A stretch of 55,243 bases of DNA from Candidatus Muiribacterium halophilum (GTDB taxonomy: Bacteria; Muiribacteriota; Muiribacteriia; Muiribacteriales; Muiribacteriaceae): NCBI GenBank assembly GCA_002869225.1, contig PKTG01000087.1, positions 1 to 55,243 of the forward strand, read 5' to 3'. Shown here in pieces: positions 8,156 to 16,700 of this stretch (position 1 is the first letter of the stretch; each line of letters begins with the position of its first letter). A model generated the notes under the pieces. The model saw only the letters and a program-made list of their open reading frames with translations. It had not been told where the DNA came from and searched no databases. Made by a program: the position numbers and the translations under genes.

Positions 8156-8803
8156 TTATAGCGATATTCCAAGGAAATCCTCTAAGAGGAACTGAACTCT
8201 TGAAATAAGAAGTGATATTCTAGCCATCACTGTAAATCCAAATGCTGCACCAAAACTTATCATCAGGAACCAAATTCCGATTCTTGCTGTCTTTCCAATA
8301 GCACCTTTATGTTCTGCTGAAAAGAAGAAATAAAGTAGCGATGTAAGTACGGCAACAACATAGAGAATGTTAAATAGAGAAGTCCATATATCTCCACTTA
8401 TCCACATTGGATTTTTGAAAATAATTGCATGAACCTGAGATATAACGTCAGATTTAATAACGTTTGTAATACCCATACCTGAACCTACACCAACCATGAA
8501 AGAAAGAGGGTATCTAGCAACCCAGTTGTTCTTCCTGGAAAGTTTGAAAAGAAGCATAATACCGCCAATAAGAGGTATTATAAGAATAAGATTCATAGGT
8601 TCACTTCCAGCATCTTTAAGCTTATCAAAAAGCATTGGTTTAAAAACGTTCTGATAGGTAACAACAAATCCATATCCAGCGGATGTTCCAACAAATATAT
8701 GTTCTGCCATCTTGTAGATAGGATTATCTTTATACAAAAATGAATATATAGCAAGCGTAAGTAAAGTTGCCAGCCAAATTCCTATATCGGTAGTAATATT
8801 AAT
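8156..8803 (-). CDS. Polytopic membrane protein of the unknown cluster, probable ATT start
   Basis: The first ordinary start-like codon (TTG read from 8737) has no ribosome site and would cut off a hydrophobic segment. Upstream in frame, after a TAG stop, the codons read ATT AAT ATT ACT ACC GAT and then a clear membrane helix (IGIWLATLLTLAIYSFL). GGGAGG lies six bases before that ATT, so I place the start at the ATT read from 8803 (215 aa). Five or six further membrane segments follow (for example LILIIPLIGGIMLLF, LFNILYVVAVLTSLLYFFF, IGIWFLMISFGAAFGF). A conserved-looking YKDNPIYKMAEHIFVG follows the first helix. Function unknown. Confidence 0.75.
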   Translation of the reverse strand: MNITTDIGIWLATLLTLAIYSFLYKDNPIYKMAEHIFVGTSAGYGFVVTYQNVFKPMLFDKLKDAGSEPMNLILIIPLIGGIMLLFKLSRKNNWVARYPLSFMVGVGSGMGITNVIKSDVISQVHAIIFKNPMWISGDIWTSLFNILYVVAVLTSLLYFFFSAEHKGAIGKTARIGIWFLMISFGAAFGFTVMARISLLISRVQFLLEDFLGISL

Positions 8804-8816
8804 CTAAATCCTCCCT

Positions 8817-9848
8817 TTATGATTTTTTCTTCTCGAGTAGGAAAATTATATTACCTACAACGATGAATAAGATTATTACAAGGTGAGCAAATGACTGAGG
8901 AGACATACCTTCAGTCGCCTTACCCTGATCATAACCGGTAGCAGTCTCAAATTCAGCAGCACCAGCTAGTCCTGCAAGCATACCTGAAAGCTGCCCTGAG
9001 TTTAGATAAGGAAGAAATTCAGTTGCTGAAACAGCAGTTACGCCACAAGCAACAGGAACGTTCTTTTTACCGTTTGCATATACGACCCATTCTTTTGCAC
9101 CAGGAGTTCCTGATGAAAGTGAGAAAATAAGGTCTATATCGTTTATTGTCTTGAGCCCTTTGACTATTTCCATATCTTTGATCGGTTCACCACTGATGTC
9201 GGTCTCAAGAGCACCGACAACATCTTCAAGCATCTGTGTTATAACAACAACCTGTCCGGCTTTATAACCTGTATTAAGATAATCTATGCCAGGTTTCACT
9301 TCTCTGTCTATCGCATTTATAACACCTTTTACATAATAACTATCTTCAGGTGAAAAAGCTAAACATTCCTCTCCATCTTTTCCTTCTTCTCTTTCGTCTA
9401 CATAAACGAATTTTCCATCTCTTTCTTCAATAGTCATCTCACATGAAGCGGTATCTTTGGAGATAACAAAGACTTTTTTACCTTCAGCTATAAGAGCTTT
9501 AGCTCTATCTGGTGATATCTTCACTTTATCATTGTAAAGAGCGTTCTCTACAAGGTTTGCACCAAGAGGCCAAAGTCCAAGTACTATGACTTTAATATTA
9601 TTTTCAAAACAATATTTTAAAATAGCTAAAGTCATAGGCTGAATTTCTGCCTGAGAACCCGCATCATAATCAGCTGATATAATAACAGTTGAACCAGGTT
9701 CAAGATTGTTAAAAGCTTCATATACCTGATCTGTCATAGGTGAAGTAGGAACTGGAAACTCAACTCCCACAAGCATAGGTATAATAACAGAAAGTGCTAT
9801 ACAAAGATAAATCACACGTCTATCTATTTTTTTCAAAAATTCCAACAT
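8817..9848 (-). CDS. Membrane-anchored protein with large soluble alpha/beta domain, unknown cluster
   Basis: 343 aa. One N-terminal membrane helix (about residues 12-28) and one C-terminal helix (about 320-340, LVIILFIVVGNIIFLL) flank a soluble domain of nearly 300 residues, probably outside the membrane. The domain has Rossmann-like alternation (GSTVIISADYDAGSQ; IKVIVLGLWPLGANL; GQVVVITQMLEDVVGAL; IDLIFSLSSGTPGAKEW). The ATG overlaps the stop of the preceding gene by one base (TAATG). I do not know a function. The two-helix sandwich around an alpha/beta domain is the same plan as the 10494-11381 product, so the two may form a pair. Confidence 0.75.
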   Translation of the reverse strand: MLEFLKKIDRRVIYLCIALSVIIPMLVGVEFPVPTSPMTDQVYEAFNNLEPGSTVIISADYDAGSQAEIQPMTLAILKYCFENNIKVIVLGLWPLGANLVENALYNDKVKISPDRAKALIAEGKKVFVISKDTASCEMTIEERDGKFVYVDEREEGKDGEECLAFSPEDSYYVKGVINAIDREVKPGIDYLNTGYKAGQVVVITQMLEDVVGALETDISGEPIKDMEIVKGLKTINDIDLIFSLSSGTPGAKEWVVYANGKKNVPVACGVTAVSATEFLPYLNSGQLSGMLAGLAGAAEFETATGYDQGKATEGMSPQSFAHLVIILFIVVGNIIFLLEKKKS

Positions 9849-10474
9849 TATTCTTCACCTCCAAGATATGTTCTTTCAATTCCAAGCATGATCTTGAGAG
9901 ATACGGATATTGCACCAAGTGCTGCTCCGATCATAATTGCGGACTGTGCTGCTGCTGCCGGATAAGCCATGATCCAGTTTGATATCACAGGTATCTTACC
10001 CCAGATCATTGTTCCGATTGGAACTCTACCAAGCATAACTATAAAAGCAGCTACAAGAAGGAAACTCGCTTCTTTTGTCTTTGCTCTGAAAGCTCTGAAC
10101 GCTGCTGATGCAACATAAAAAGCAAGCAAAGAAAACATAGTTGATGACAACGGTCTGTAAATATTATTAAACATGAACTGGAATGTTCCATCAGGATTTT
10201 CAGAATCAAAAAATATTCCTGATATAACAATAGCAAAAAAAGCTACTATAAGTGCAATACTATAAACTGCATTCATTCCATTTCTTCTTACCTTAATAAA
10301 ATGTGAGATAAGAAGATTAAAAAGTCCTAGAAACAGTGCAAATGCGCCAATTATTCTTATCCATTCAAAAACCCCATTCTCAAACTTCTGTACATGAGCA
10401 GGATTGATGAAATATATGATAATCATAACGAGTGCTGATAAAAACGTTATAATAAGCGGTATTGTTCTTTTCAT
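9848..10474 (-). CDS. Polytopic membrane protein of the unknown cluster
   Basis: 208 aa with about six hydrophobic segments: TIPLIITFLSALVMIIIYF near residues 4-22, IRIIGAFALFLGLFNLLI near 40-57, AVYSIALIVAFFAIVISGIF near 69-88, MFSLLAFYVASAAF near 113-126, SFLLVAAFIVMLGRVPIG near 137-154, and AQSAIMIGAALGAISVSL near 175-193. A positively charged loop (SHFIKVRRNGMN) follows the second helix. No enzyme motif is seen. It is coupled to its neighbours: GAGGTG precedes the ATG, and the stop overlaps the next start. Confidence 0.75.
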   Translation of the reverse strand: MKRTIPLIITFLSALVMIIIYFINPAHVQKFENGVFEWIRIIGAFALFLGLFNLLISHFIKVRRNGMNAVYSIALIVAFFAIVISGIFFDSENPDGTFQFMFNNIYRPLSSTMFSLLAFYVASAAFRAFRAKTKEASFLLVAAFIVMLGRVPIGTMIWGKIPVISNWIMAYPAAAAQSAIMIGAALGAISVSLKIMLGIERTYLGGEE

Positions 10475-10493
10475 TTATTCACCTCTTTATTTT

Positions 10494-11381
10494 TTATCCT
10501 TTCATCGCGAAAAATTTATCGAGCCAATTAAGCATATTGCTTAAGCTTTCCATACCGGTTGCATTTCTGACAACATTAAGAAGAGCAAAAACGATTATTA
10601 CTATCATGACTGCAAGTTTTCCCATATCCTGTCCTTTAAGCGAACCTTTTGATTTAGGGTCTGTCGAAAGATAAGCACCCGCTGCATAAAGTTCTTCACC
10701 AATAAGTGTGTAATCACATGATGCAATAAAGAACGGAAGCTGTGATGGATTTGCTGTACCAGCTATCTGAATAGAACCCACTGAGTTTCCAGTCTCAGCA
10801 AGAATAAGTGATTCAGCCCAGAAACTACCTAGATAGAAGTTAGCTGCTGGATTTTCTCTAACCATATAACCATCAACACCTGCAACATAACCAAACTGAT
10901 CACTTGTTAAAAATTCGACCATATTTTCTCTAAAAGCATCCGGTCTACCAGCTCCAAGATATGATTCTCTAACAACTTCTGTTGCAGTTGAGTAAACCAT
11001 TGGATCTCTTAGAGGAACATAAAGATCAGTCTCATAAGAAGCTGTCTTTTTTGCAATATGTCCAAGTATAGATATAGAAGCTAATGTCTGAAGCTCACTA
11101 ATTCCACCAATTCCAGGAACATAAAGAACCGGTTTACCCATTTCAGTAGCTCTTCCAAGAGCATCATCAATAGCGTTAAGTCCAGCAATCCTTCTAATAA
11201 AGATATGCTGTCCCGATTTTGCTTTCTGAATATAATAGATAATAACGAAAGCAAAAAGAATAAGTCCTATAAGTACTGGAAATCTAGATGTTTCCAGTAA
11301 TTTAGTACTTTTTTCAGCTTCTGCAAAAGCAGAAACACCGAGCAATAAGATCATTGCTACAATTGAAAAAATCTTTTTCAT
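10494..11381 (-). CDS. DUF6754-like membrane protein, first gene of the unknown cluster
   Basis: 295 aa. The ATG read from 11381 has AAGGGG five bases upstream and gives a signal-peptide-like start (MKKIFSIVAMILLLGVSAFA). A membrane helix follows at about residues 32-50 and another near 256-275, with a soluble domain of about 200 residues between them that contains GKPVLYVPGIGGISELQTL, YVPLRDPMVYSTATEVVRE and IQIAGTANPSQLPFFIASCDY. I recall proteins of this kind (DUF6754) next to GlmL-like genes in other phyla; this naming is from memory and should be verified. Function unknown. Confidence 0.7.
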   Translation of the reverse strand: MKKIFSIVAMILLLGVSAFAEAEKSTKLLETSRFPVLIGLILFAFVIIYYIQKAKSGQHIFIRRIAGLNAIDDALGRATEMGKPVLYVPGIGGISELQTLASISILGHIAKKTASYETDLYVPLRDPMVYSTATEVVRESYLGAGRPDAFRENMVEFLTSDQFGYVAGVDGYMVRENPAANFYLGSFWAESLILAETGNSVGSIQIAGTANPSQLPFFIASCDYTLIGEELYAAGAYLSTDPKSKGSLKGQDMGKLAVMIVIIVFALLNVVRNATGMESLSNMLNWLDKFFAMKG

Positions 11382-11498
11382 ACGCACCCCTTCTTTTATT
11401 TTTATATATGTTTCTTTGTTTCTTTAAAGCTTAAAAAAACATAACAGATTTATCGTATAAATACAAGAAACCCTTTAATAATATGATGTTCTGTGAAT

Positions 11499-14006
11499 TC
11501 AAGAAACAACTATATTCACCAGTTTACCTTTCACAAAAATAACTTTTCTTATTGTCTTCCCTTCTGAATATTTTTTTGTTTTATCCGATGAAAGCGCCAT
11601 TTCTTTGACTTTATCTTCAATTTCATCGGGCGCTATATTTATCCTATCTCTGATCTTTCCATTTATCATAATAGGTATCTCTATAGAATCTTCTACACAG
11701 TATTCTTTTTTATACTCAGGCCATTTAGCATCGAAAACACTTTTTCCCAGTCCAAGGTTTGAATAAAGTTCTTCTCCAATATGCGGACAGAACGGAGCAA
11801 GCATCTTGATAGTATCTCTAAGGGACTCACTGATGACAAATTCAGCTTCACCATCAGATCCGTTTTTCTCTATTTCTGTAAGGTATGGATTAAACATATT
11901 GAAAAACTCCATAAAAGAAGATACCGCTGTATTAAACTGATGTCTTTCTCCAACATCATCAGTTGCTTTTTTTATAGTCTGATGAAGTTTTCTATATACA
12001 TCTTTGGCATTTGAGGACATGTCTTCAAATGCAACAACAGATGCATCTTTTTTATAAAATTTTAATGCTCGCTCGAATATAAGGTATACTCTTCTTAAGA
12101 ATTTAAAACAACCAGCAACAGCATCATCTGACCATTCGATATCCTTTTCAGGAGGTGCTGCAAAAAGAATAAACAATCTTGTTGTATCTGCTCCATATTT
12201 TTCAATCATATCAAGAGGGTTTACAACATTTCCTTTTTATTTACTCATCTTTGCACCATTAAGATTTACCATTCCCTGAGCTATAAGCTGTTTGAAAGGT
12301 TCATCATCTTTAACGATGTTCAGGTCTTTAAGTACTTTTGCAAAGAATCTCGAATAAAGAAGGTGAAGAATCGCATGTTCTATACCACCGATATACTTAT
12401 CTACTGGATGCCAGTAAGCAACTTTTTCCTTATCTATTGCTTTTTCAGGATCCTGACCTGTAGGATATCTGAAATAATACCATGAGGAACAGATAAATGT
12501 ATCCATTGTATCGGTCTCTCTTTTAGCTTTTGCTCCACACTCAGGACAAGTAGTATTTACAAAATCATCACAAGTTCCAAGAGGAGATTTCCCTTTAGCT
12601 GAAAGATCGACTTTATCCACTGTAGGGAGCATCACAGGAAGATTCTCATCTTTTTCAGGTACCACCCCGCATTTTTCACAGTAAACAACTGGGATAGGAG
12701 CTCCCCAGTATCTTTGTCTTGATATAAGCCAGTCTCTTAATCTGAAATTCTCAGTCTCTCCACCAAAATCTTCTTTATGAGCTTTAGCTGCAATTTTTTT
12801 AATACCTTCATCAGAAGTCATATTTGTAAACTCTCCTGAGTTTACCATCACGCCTTTTTCAACAAAAGCCTGTTGCATATTCTCAGGTGTAGTTTCATCT
12901 GAATCTTTATCCTTTATAACAACCTTTATAGGAAGATCATATTTTTTTGCAAATTCAAAATCTCTCTGATCATGAGCCGGAACAGCCATTACAGCCCCCG
13001 TACCATATTCATATATCACATAGTTTCCAATAAGAATTGGCACTTCTTCGCCTGTAAGAGGATTTATGCAGGTAGCATTTAAAGGGATACCTTTTTTTTC
13101 CATCTCATCTGACATCCTCATAAACTCAGCTGTCTTCAAGGTATCGTTTACAAATTCTTTTATCTCACCTCTATTAGGAGCATCTTTTGACAATTTTTCT
13201 ACAAGAGGATGTTCAGGAGCAAGAACAAGATATGTTACACCAAAAGCTGTATCCGCTCTTGTTGTAAAAACTCTTATCTTCTCCCCGGAATCTTTTACTG
13301 TAAAATCAAGTTCAACACCAGTTGATTTACCAATCCAGTTTGCCTGCATTGTCTTTACTCTATCAGGCCACCCTGGAAGATTATCAAGGTCTTCAAGAAG
13401 TCTATCGGAATAATTTGTTATCCTAAAAAACCATTGTTCGAGATCTTTTTTCTCTACTTCGCTATCACAATATTCACATTGACCGTTTTTAACCTGTTCA
13501 TTAGCGAGAACAGTCTCACAAGTATTACACCAATTCACCTTTGAAGCCTTTTTATAAGCAAGATCATTTTTTAAAAACTGAATAAAAAGCCACTGTGTCC
13601 ATTTATAGTAATCCGGAAGACATGTAGTTACCTCTCTTTTCCAATCGTATACAAGTCCGAGTTTTGCAAACTGTTCTTTCATCTGATCTATATTTGCAAG
13701 AGTCCATTTGTCAGGAGCAACACCTCTTTTCTTAGAAGCATTTTCAGCAGGAAGACCAAAAGCATCCCAACCCATTGGAGACAATACATTTTTTCCCTGC
13801 ATCCAATAGTATCTTGCTAGCAGATCTCCGATAGAATAAACTCTTGTATGACCCATATGAAGTCCATCACCCGAAGGATACGGAAACTGTGTGAGTATAT
13901 ACATCTTTTCTTTATCTTTGTCCTCGGTGACCTTTAACAGATCGGATTCTTTCCATACATCCTGCCATTTCTTCTCAAGACTTTTAAACTCATACTCTTT
14001 ATTCAT
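11499..14006 (-). pseudogene. leuS: Leucyl-tRNA synthetase, reading frame broken by one in-frame TAA at KMSKS
   Basis: One continuous frame of 836 codons encodes a complete LeuRS except that codon 590 (12237-12239) is TAA. N-terminal part: class I HMGH signature near residue 49, Cys pairs WCNTC and CEYC, CP1 editing domain with [12 protein letters not shown] and [12 protein letters not shown], then NGAKMSK. The frame then reads stop, KGNVVNPLDMIEKYGADTTR, so the stop replaces the last Ser of KMSKS (a TCA codon would need only one base change). The C-terminal part (11499-12236) has the anticodon-binding and C-terminal domains. There is no frameshift. LeuRS is essential, so this is a sequence error, a real split or read-through gene, or a broken allele beside another copy. 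Aquifex LeuRS is naturally split into two subunits with KMSKS on the second; here the break is inside the motif. Confidence 0.9.
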
Positions 14007-14084
14007 TATTTAAATTCTCCTCAAAAATTGTTCTGTTACAATATATATATATTATTTCTATAAGTTCTTCAATTAAAAAACAGG

Positions 14085-14262
14085 ATTTAGGGGTTAGGAT
14101 TTAGGGTTGGAATTAATAACTGGGACTTGGGATGGAACAGGATTTTGGATTTTGTGAAGATCAAAACCAACCCAAACACCAAATTCCAAACCCCACGTTG
14201 TTTTATTTTTTCTATTCAATTCTCACTGTTTCTACCCGTTTCGCTTCACACTTCACGAAGCT
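14085..14262. repeat. Intergenic repeat block 5
   Basis: It starts with TTAGG-type units on the plus strand. 14131-14199 then carries the inverted relative of 7227-7290, and the block ends with CGCTTCACACTTCACG. It lies upstream of leuS and next to the end of the 14262-14819 gene. Confidence 0.7.
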
Positions 14263-14819
14263 TATTGCTGCAGTATCTGTTTCATCACAGAATCAGGTCC
14301 TGCTACTACATTATAGTTAATGTACTGATTTGCCTCATCATCGTTTATTATATTAACAGTTTTCTCAGCAACCTTTTCAGCCATTATCGTCGCCTTATCC
14401 AAAATCTCTTCTGGATCACCAAAATTTTCCTGCAACTGTGTCATAAACCCTTCATCCGATAATAAAAGCTCAACCGCAAATTGTTTTCTTTCATCTATCT
14501 TTTTTTGGTTTACCATCTCGAACTCCTTTTCTATATATAAATGATCCGCAAAACTGATCTGTTTTTCTTCGACAAAAAATGATTCTGAAAATATATCTCC
14601 ATTTTCTAAATATATAAACATTTGAAGTATCTCTTCTTTAAAATCACCACTTATAATTATCTTAAAATTATTAACCGGAAAAGACATAGGAAAAATATCA
14701 ACATCATAATCTTCAATATTAGATAAGGTTATCTTTTTTAGATGAGTATTTACTTTCAATGTAAGATATAACAATATAGTTTTATCTTCGATATCCGGTC
14801 GCAAATAGGTAATATACAA
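14262..14819 (-). CDS. Unknown soluble protein
   Basis: About 185 aa, acidic, no signal peptide or membrane helix. The N-terminal half is beta-strand-like (TILLYLTLKVNTHLKKITLS; FKIIISGDFKEEILQMFIYL) and the C-terminal half helical (IDERKQFAVELLLSDEGFMTQ; EEILDKATIMAEKVAEKTVNI). The start is uncertain: the TTG read from 14819 has AAGGA eight bases upstream, while the frame stays open to another TTG at 14840 without a ribosome site. I do not recognise the family. It stands alone between leuS and the divergent STAS gene. Confidence 0.6.
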   Translation of the reverse strand: MYITYLRPDIEDKTILLYLTLKVNTHLKKITLSNIEDYDVDIFPMSFPVNNFKIIISGDFKEEILQMFIYLENGDIFSESFFVEEKQISFADHLYIEKEFEMVNQKKIDERKQFAVELLLSDEGFMTQLQENFGDPEEILDKATIMAEKVAEKTVNIINDDEANQYINYNVVAGPDSVMKQILQQ

Positions 14820-14968
14820 TTGAAATATCCTTTTTTGCAAATTATGAGTTTTTCTATTTTTTAAACAATAAAATATTACAATTTATATGCTTATTAGTCA
14901 ATTTGATCATTTAAATAAAACGATTATTATGTCTTTTTTGTCTTTTTTACCAATTCACCTCAATAACA

Positions 14969-14997
14969 TTGACAACTTTTATAAAATATTATATATT
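14969..14997 (+). promoter_or_regulatory. Sigma-70-type promoter of the STAS gene
   Basis: TTGACA at 14969-14974 and TATATT at 14992-14997 with a 17-bp spacer; a second TATAAT lies five bases further. The AT-rich spacer and the distance to the TTG start at 15028 fit a short leader. Confidence 0.65.
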
Positions 14998-15027
14998 ATA
15001 ATTAACAATTAATAAGGTGGTGTTGTT

Positions 15028-15369
15028 TTGGAAATTAAATATAGCGAGAGCGAAAACAATTCCGTCATAATCTACCCAATAGGCAGTTATGAGATGGAAG
15101 ACACTAACTTTTTCGAACAAAAGATAACAGAAATATTAGAAACATCCGGGAAAAATAAAGTTGTTTTTAATATGTCAGAACTCAACTATCTCAACTCTAC
15201 GGCATTAAACCAATTTATTGGTGTATATAACAGACTACTTAAGGGTGGCTATAGAATAATCTTTTGCTCCCTTACAAGGCCTGTAGAAACACTGTTCAAT
15301 ATAACTTCACTTAAACTACTTGTTCCTATTTACAAAACAGAATGGGATGCACTTAATTCATTAAAATAA
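15028..15369 (+). CDS. STAS-domain protein (anti-sigma factor antagonist type)
   Basis: 113 aa, a single STAS domain. It has the typical order: an N-terminal strand (NSVIIYPIGSYEMEDT), then KNKVVFNMSELNYLNSTALNQFIGVYNRL, where the DLSxVxxxDSxG phosphorylation segment appears as NMSELNYLNSTAL with Ser/Thr at the usual site, then a strand (YRIIFCSL) and a final helix. Start is TTG with AAGGTGG upstream, behind a good promoter. STAS proteins of this kind bind RsbW-type kinases; an RsbW-like ATPase sits at 50557-50973, but a link between them is only a possibility. Confidence 0.85.
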   Translation: MEIKYSESENNSVIIYPIGSYEMEDTNFFEQKITEILETSGKNKVVFNMSELNYLNSTALNQFIGVYNRLLKGGYRIIFCSLTRPVETLFNITSLKLLVPIYKTEWDALNSLK

Positions 15370-15430
15370 AAACACGAAATTTTTTACTTTCTCGTATTAC
15401 CCATTACCCTTTTCTCTTAACGATTTAGTT

Positions 15431-15883
15431 CTATTCCTCTGCCAATTGATAAGCAAGTTTAACTGCTTCTTTCGGATTATCAGCCTTTATTGTCTTGAGC
15501 TGAGGAATATCCCAACTCTGAAGAGTTATCACATTTTTTTCCAGCTTTAAAGCTATCGATATTTCAGATAATGTACCGTATTCACCTCCTATTGCTATCA
15601 CAACATCAGCCGATGATACCACGAGAGCATTTCTTGCATGCCCTAGACCAGAAGGTATTATTATATCTAAAAATCTATTTCCTTTTTCCTTTTCATAGAC
15701 AGGAAGGATCCCAACGGTTTGACCACCTTCACTTTTAGCACCTTTTGCACAAGCCTCCATTACTCCGCCCATGCCACCGGTTATTAAAATTCCTCCTTTT
15801 CTTGCAATATGCTGACCTACTTCATAAGCTATAAGCTCTTTTAAATCACTTCTTTCAGCTTGTCCTATTACAGCTATTTGCAT
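15431..15883 (-). CDS. SLOG/LOG-type nucleotide-binding protein (TIGR00725-like)
   Basis: 150 aa Rossmann-like protein of the SLOG superfamily. Visible motifs are the N-terminal IAVIGQAER, ILITGGMGGVMEACAKGAKSEGG (the GG-x-x-GVM nucleotide loop), and AIGGEYGTLSEISIAL, the counterpart of the PGGxGTxxE motif. Lone proteins of this type are widespread in bacteria and archaea and their substrates are not established; the LOG family cleaves cytokinin-type nucleotides. GAGG is upstream of the ATG. It converges with the STAS gene. Confidence 0.85.
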   Translation of the reverse strand: MQIAVIGQAERSDLKELIAYEVGQHIARKGGILITGGMGGVMEACAKGAKSEGGQTVGILPVYEKEKGNRFLDIIIPSGLGHARNALVVSSADVVIAIGGEYGTLSEISIALKLEKNVITLQSWDIPQLKTIKADNPKEAVKLAYQLAEE

Positions 15884-16021
15884 AACGACCTCGTTTAAAG
15901 TATTTTTTCTTACTTTATATTTCGGCAGAACCGGTTACCAAATTTATAAAGTATTTATATACAAGGTATTTAAAAGCGCACTTGTCGTTTTTGGCTTTTT
16001 TCATATTTAAAAATAATTAGT

Positions 16022-16050
16022 TTGACAAAACGATTTCCGGTATATATAAT
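16022..16050 (+). promoter_or_regulatory. Perfect-consensus sigma-70 promoter of the XRE-cupin gene
   Basis: TTGACA (16022-16027) and TATAAT (16045-16050) separated by exactly 17 bp: a full consensus match. The leader to the ATG at 16099 is about 40 nt and holds GGGAGG. Confidence 0.85.
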
Positions 16051-16098
16051 TAAAACTGTAATTAATAACTAGCATACAACAACAGGGAGGAACGACAG

Positions 16099-16650
16099 AT
16101 GAATATAGGACAGGAACTAAGAAAAATAAGAACAACTAAAGGTTATACAATGAAATATTTAGCTGATAACGCTGGAATATCACAAGAGCTTGTATCACAG
16201 ATAGAAAGAAACGTAGTAGATCCATCATTAAAGACATTAAGAGCAATACTAAGGGTACTGGATACCGATCTTGCAGACTTTTTCCTTTACGATACTTCAA
16301 CTCCAGATGTTGTTTTCCCGAAAAAACAAAGAACAAAGATGTCACTTAGAAATACAAATGTTATAGCAGAAAATCTTATTGACAATACAATTACAAAGAA
16401 AATGCAGCCACTCAAAGTGACTGTTCCAGGAAATGAATCACTTTCTAAAGATGATTACAAACACACAGGCGAAGAATTTGGTTTTGTACTAAAAGGTGAA
16501 GGTATCATAAAATTAAAAAACAAATTAAACGATTATTCGATTTCAGATGGCGACTCATTCTATATACCAAGCCATCTTTTCGATAAGATACAGAATACAT
16601 CATCCAACACATTAGAAATAATTTGGGTTGCGACCCCTCCAACCGTATAA
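16099..16650 (+). CDS. XRE-family transcriptional regulator with C-terminal cupin domain
   Basis: 183 aa. Residues 5-60 form an HTH_3 domain (GQELRKIRTTKGYTMKYLA, ISQELVSQIERNVVDPSLKTL). Residues ~105-180 form a single cupin (EEFGFVLKGEGIIKLKNK, SISDGDSFYIPSHLFDKIQN). The HTH-cupin layout is common for regulators that sense small molecules, such as polyamines or amino acids; the ligand here is unknown. It has a full-consensus promoter and GGGAGG before the ATG, so it is probably well expressed. A strong terminator follows. No target gene is apparent from the context because the downstream genes converge. Confidence 0.9.
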   Translation: MNIGQELRKIRTTKGYTMKYLADNAGISQELVSQIERNVVDPSLKTLRAILRVLDTDLADFFLYDTSTPDVVFPKKQRTKMSLRNTNVIAENLIDNTITKKMQPLKVTVPGNESLSKDDYKHTGEEFGFVLKGEGIIKLKNKLNDYSISDGDSFYIPSHLFDKIQNTSSNTLEIIWVATPPTV

Positions 16651-16668
16651 GGTTGTTATTATATCCTC

Positions 16669-16700
16669 GGGCTCCGTTTTTTTAACGGAGCCCTTTCTTT
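16669..16700 (+). terminator. Intrinsic terminator of the XRE-cupin gene
   Basis: A 10-bp perfect stem (GGGCTCCGTT at 16669-16678, AACGGAGCCC at 16684-16693) with a T5 loop, followed by TTTCTTT. It overlaps the last codons of the convergent 16699-17421 gene by two bases. Confidence 0.88.

Noticed and set aside
11499-14006. leuS frameshift
   Set aside because: Both halves are in the same frame; a single TAA codon explains the break without an indel.
14127-14462. Plus-strand ORFs of 111 and 62 codons
   Set aside because: They overlap the repeat block and are antisense to the 14262-14819 gene; no family features.
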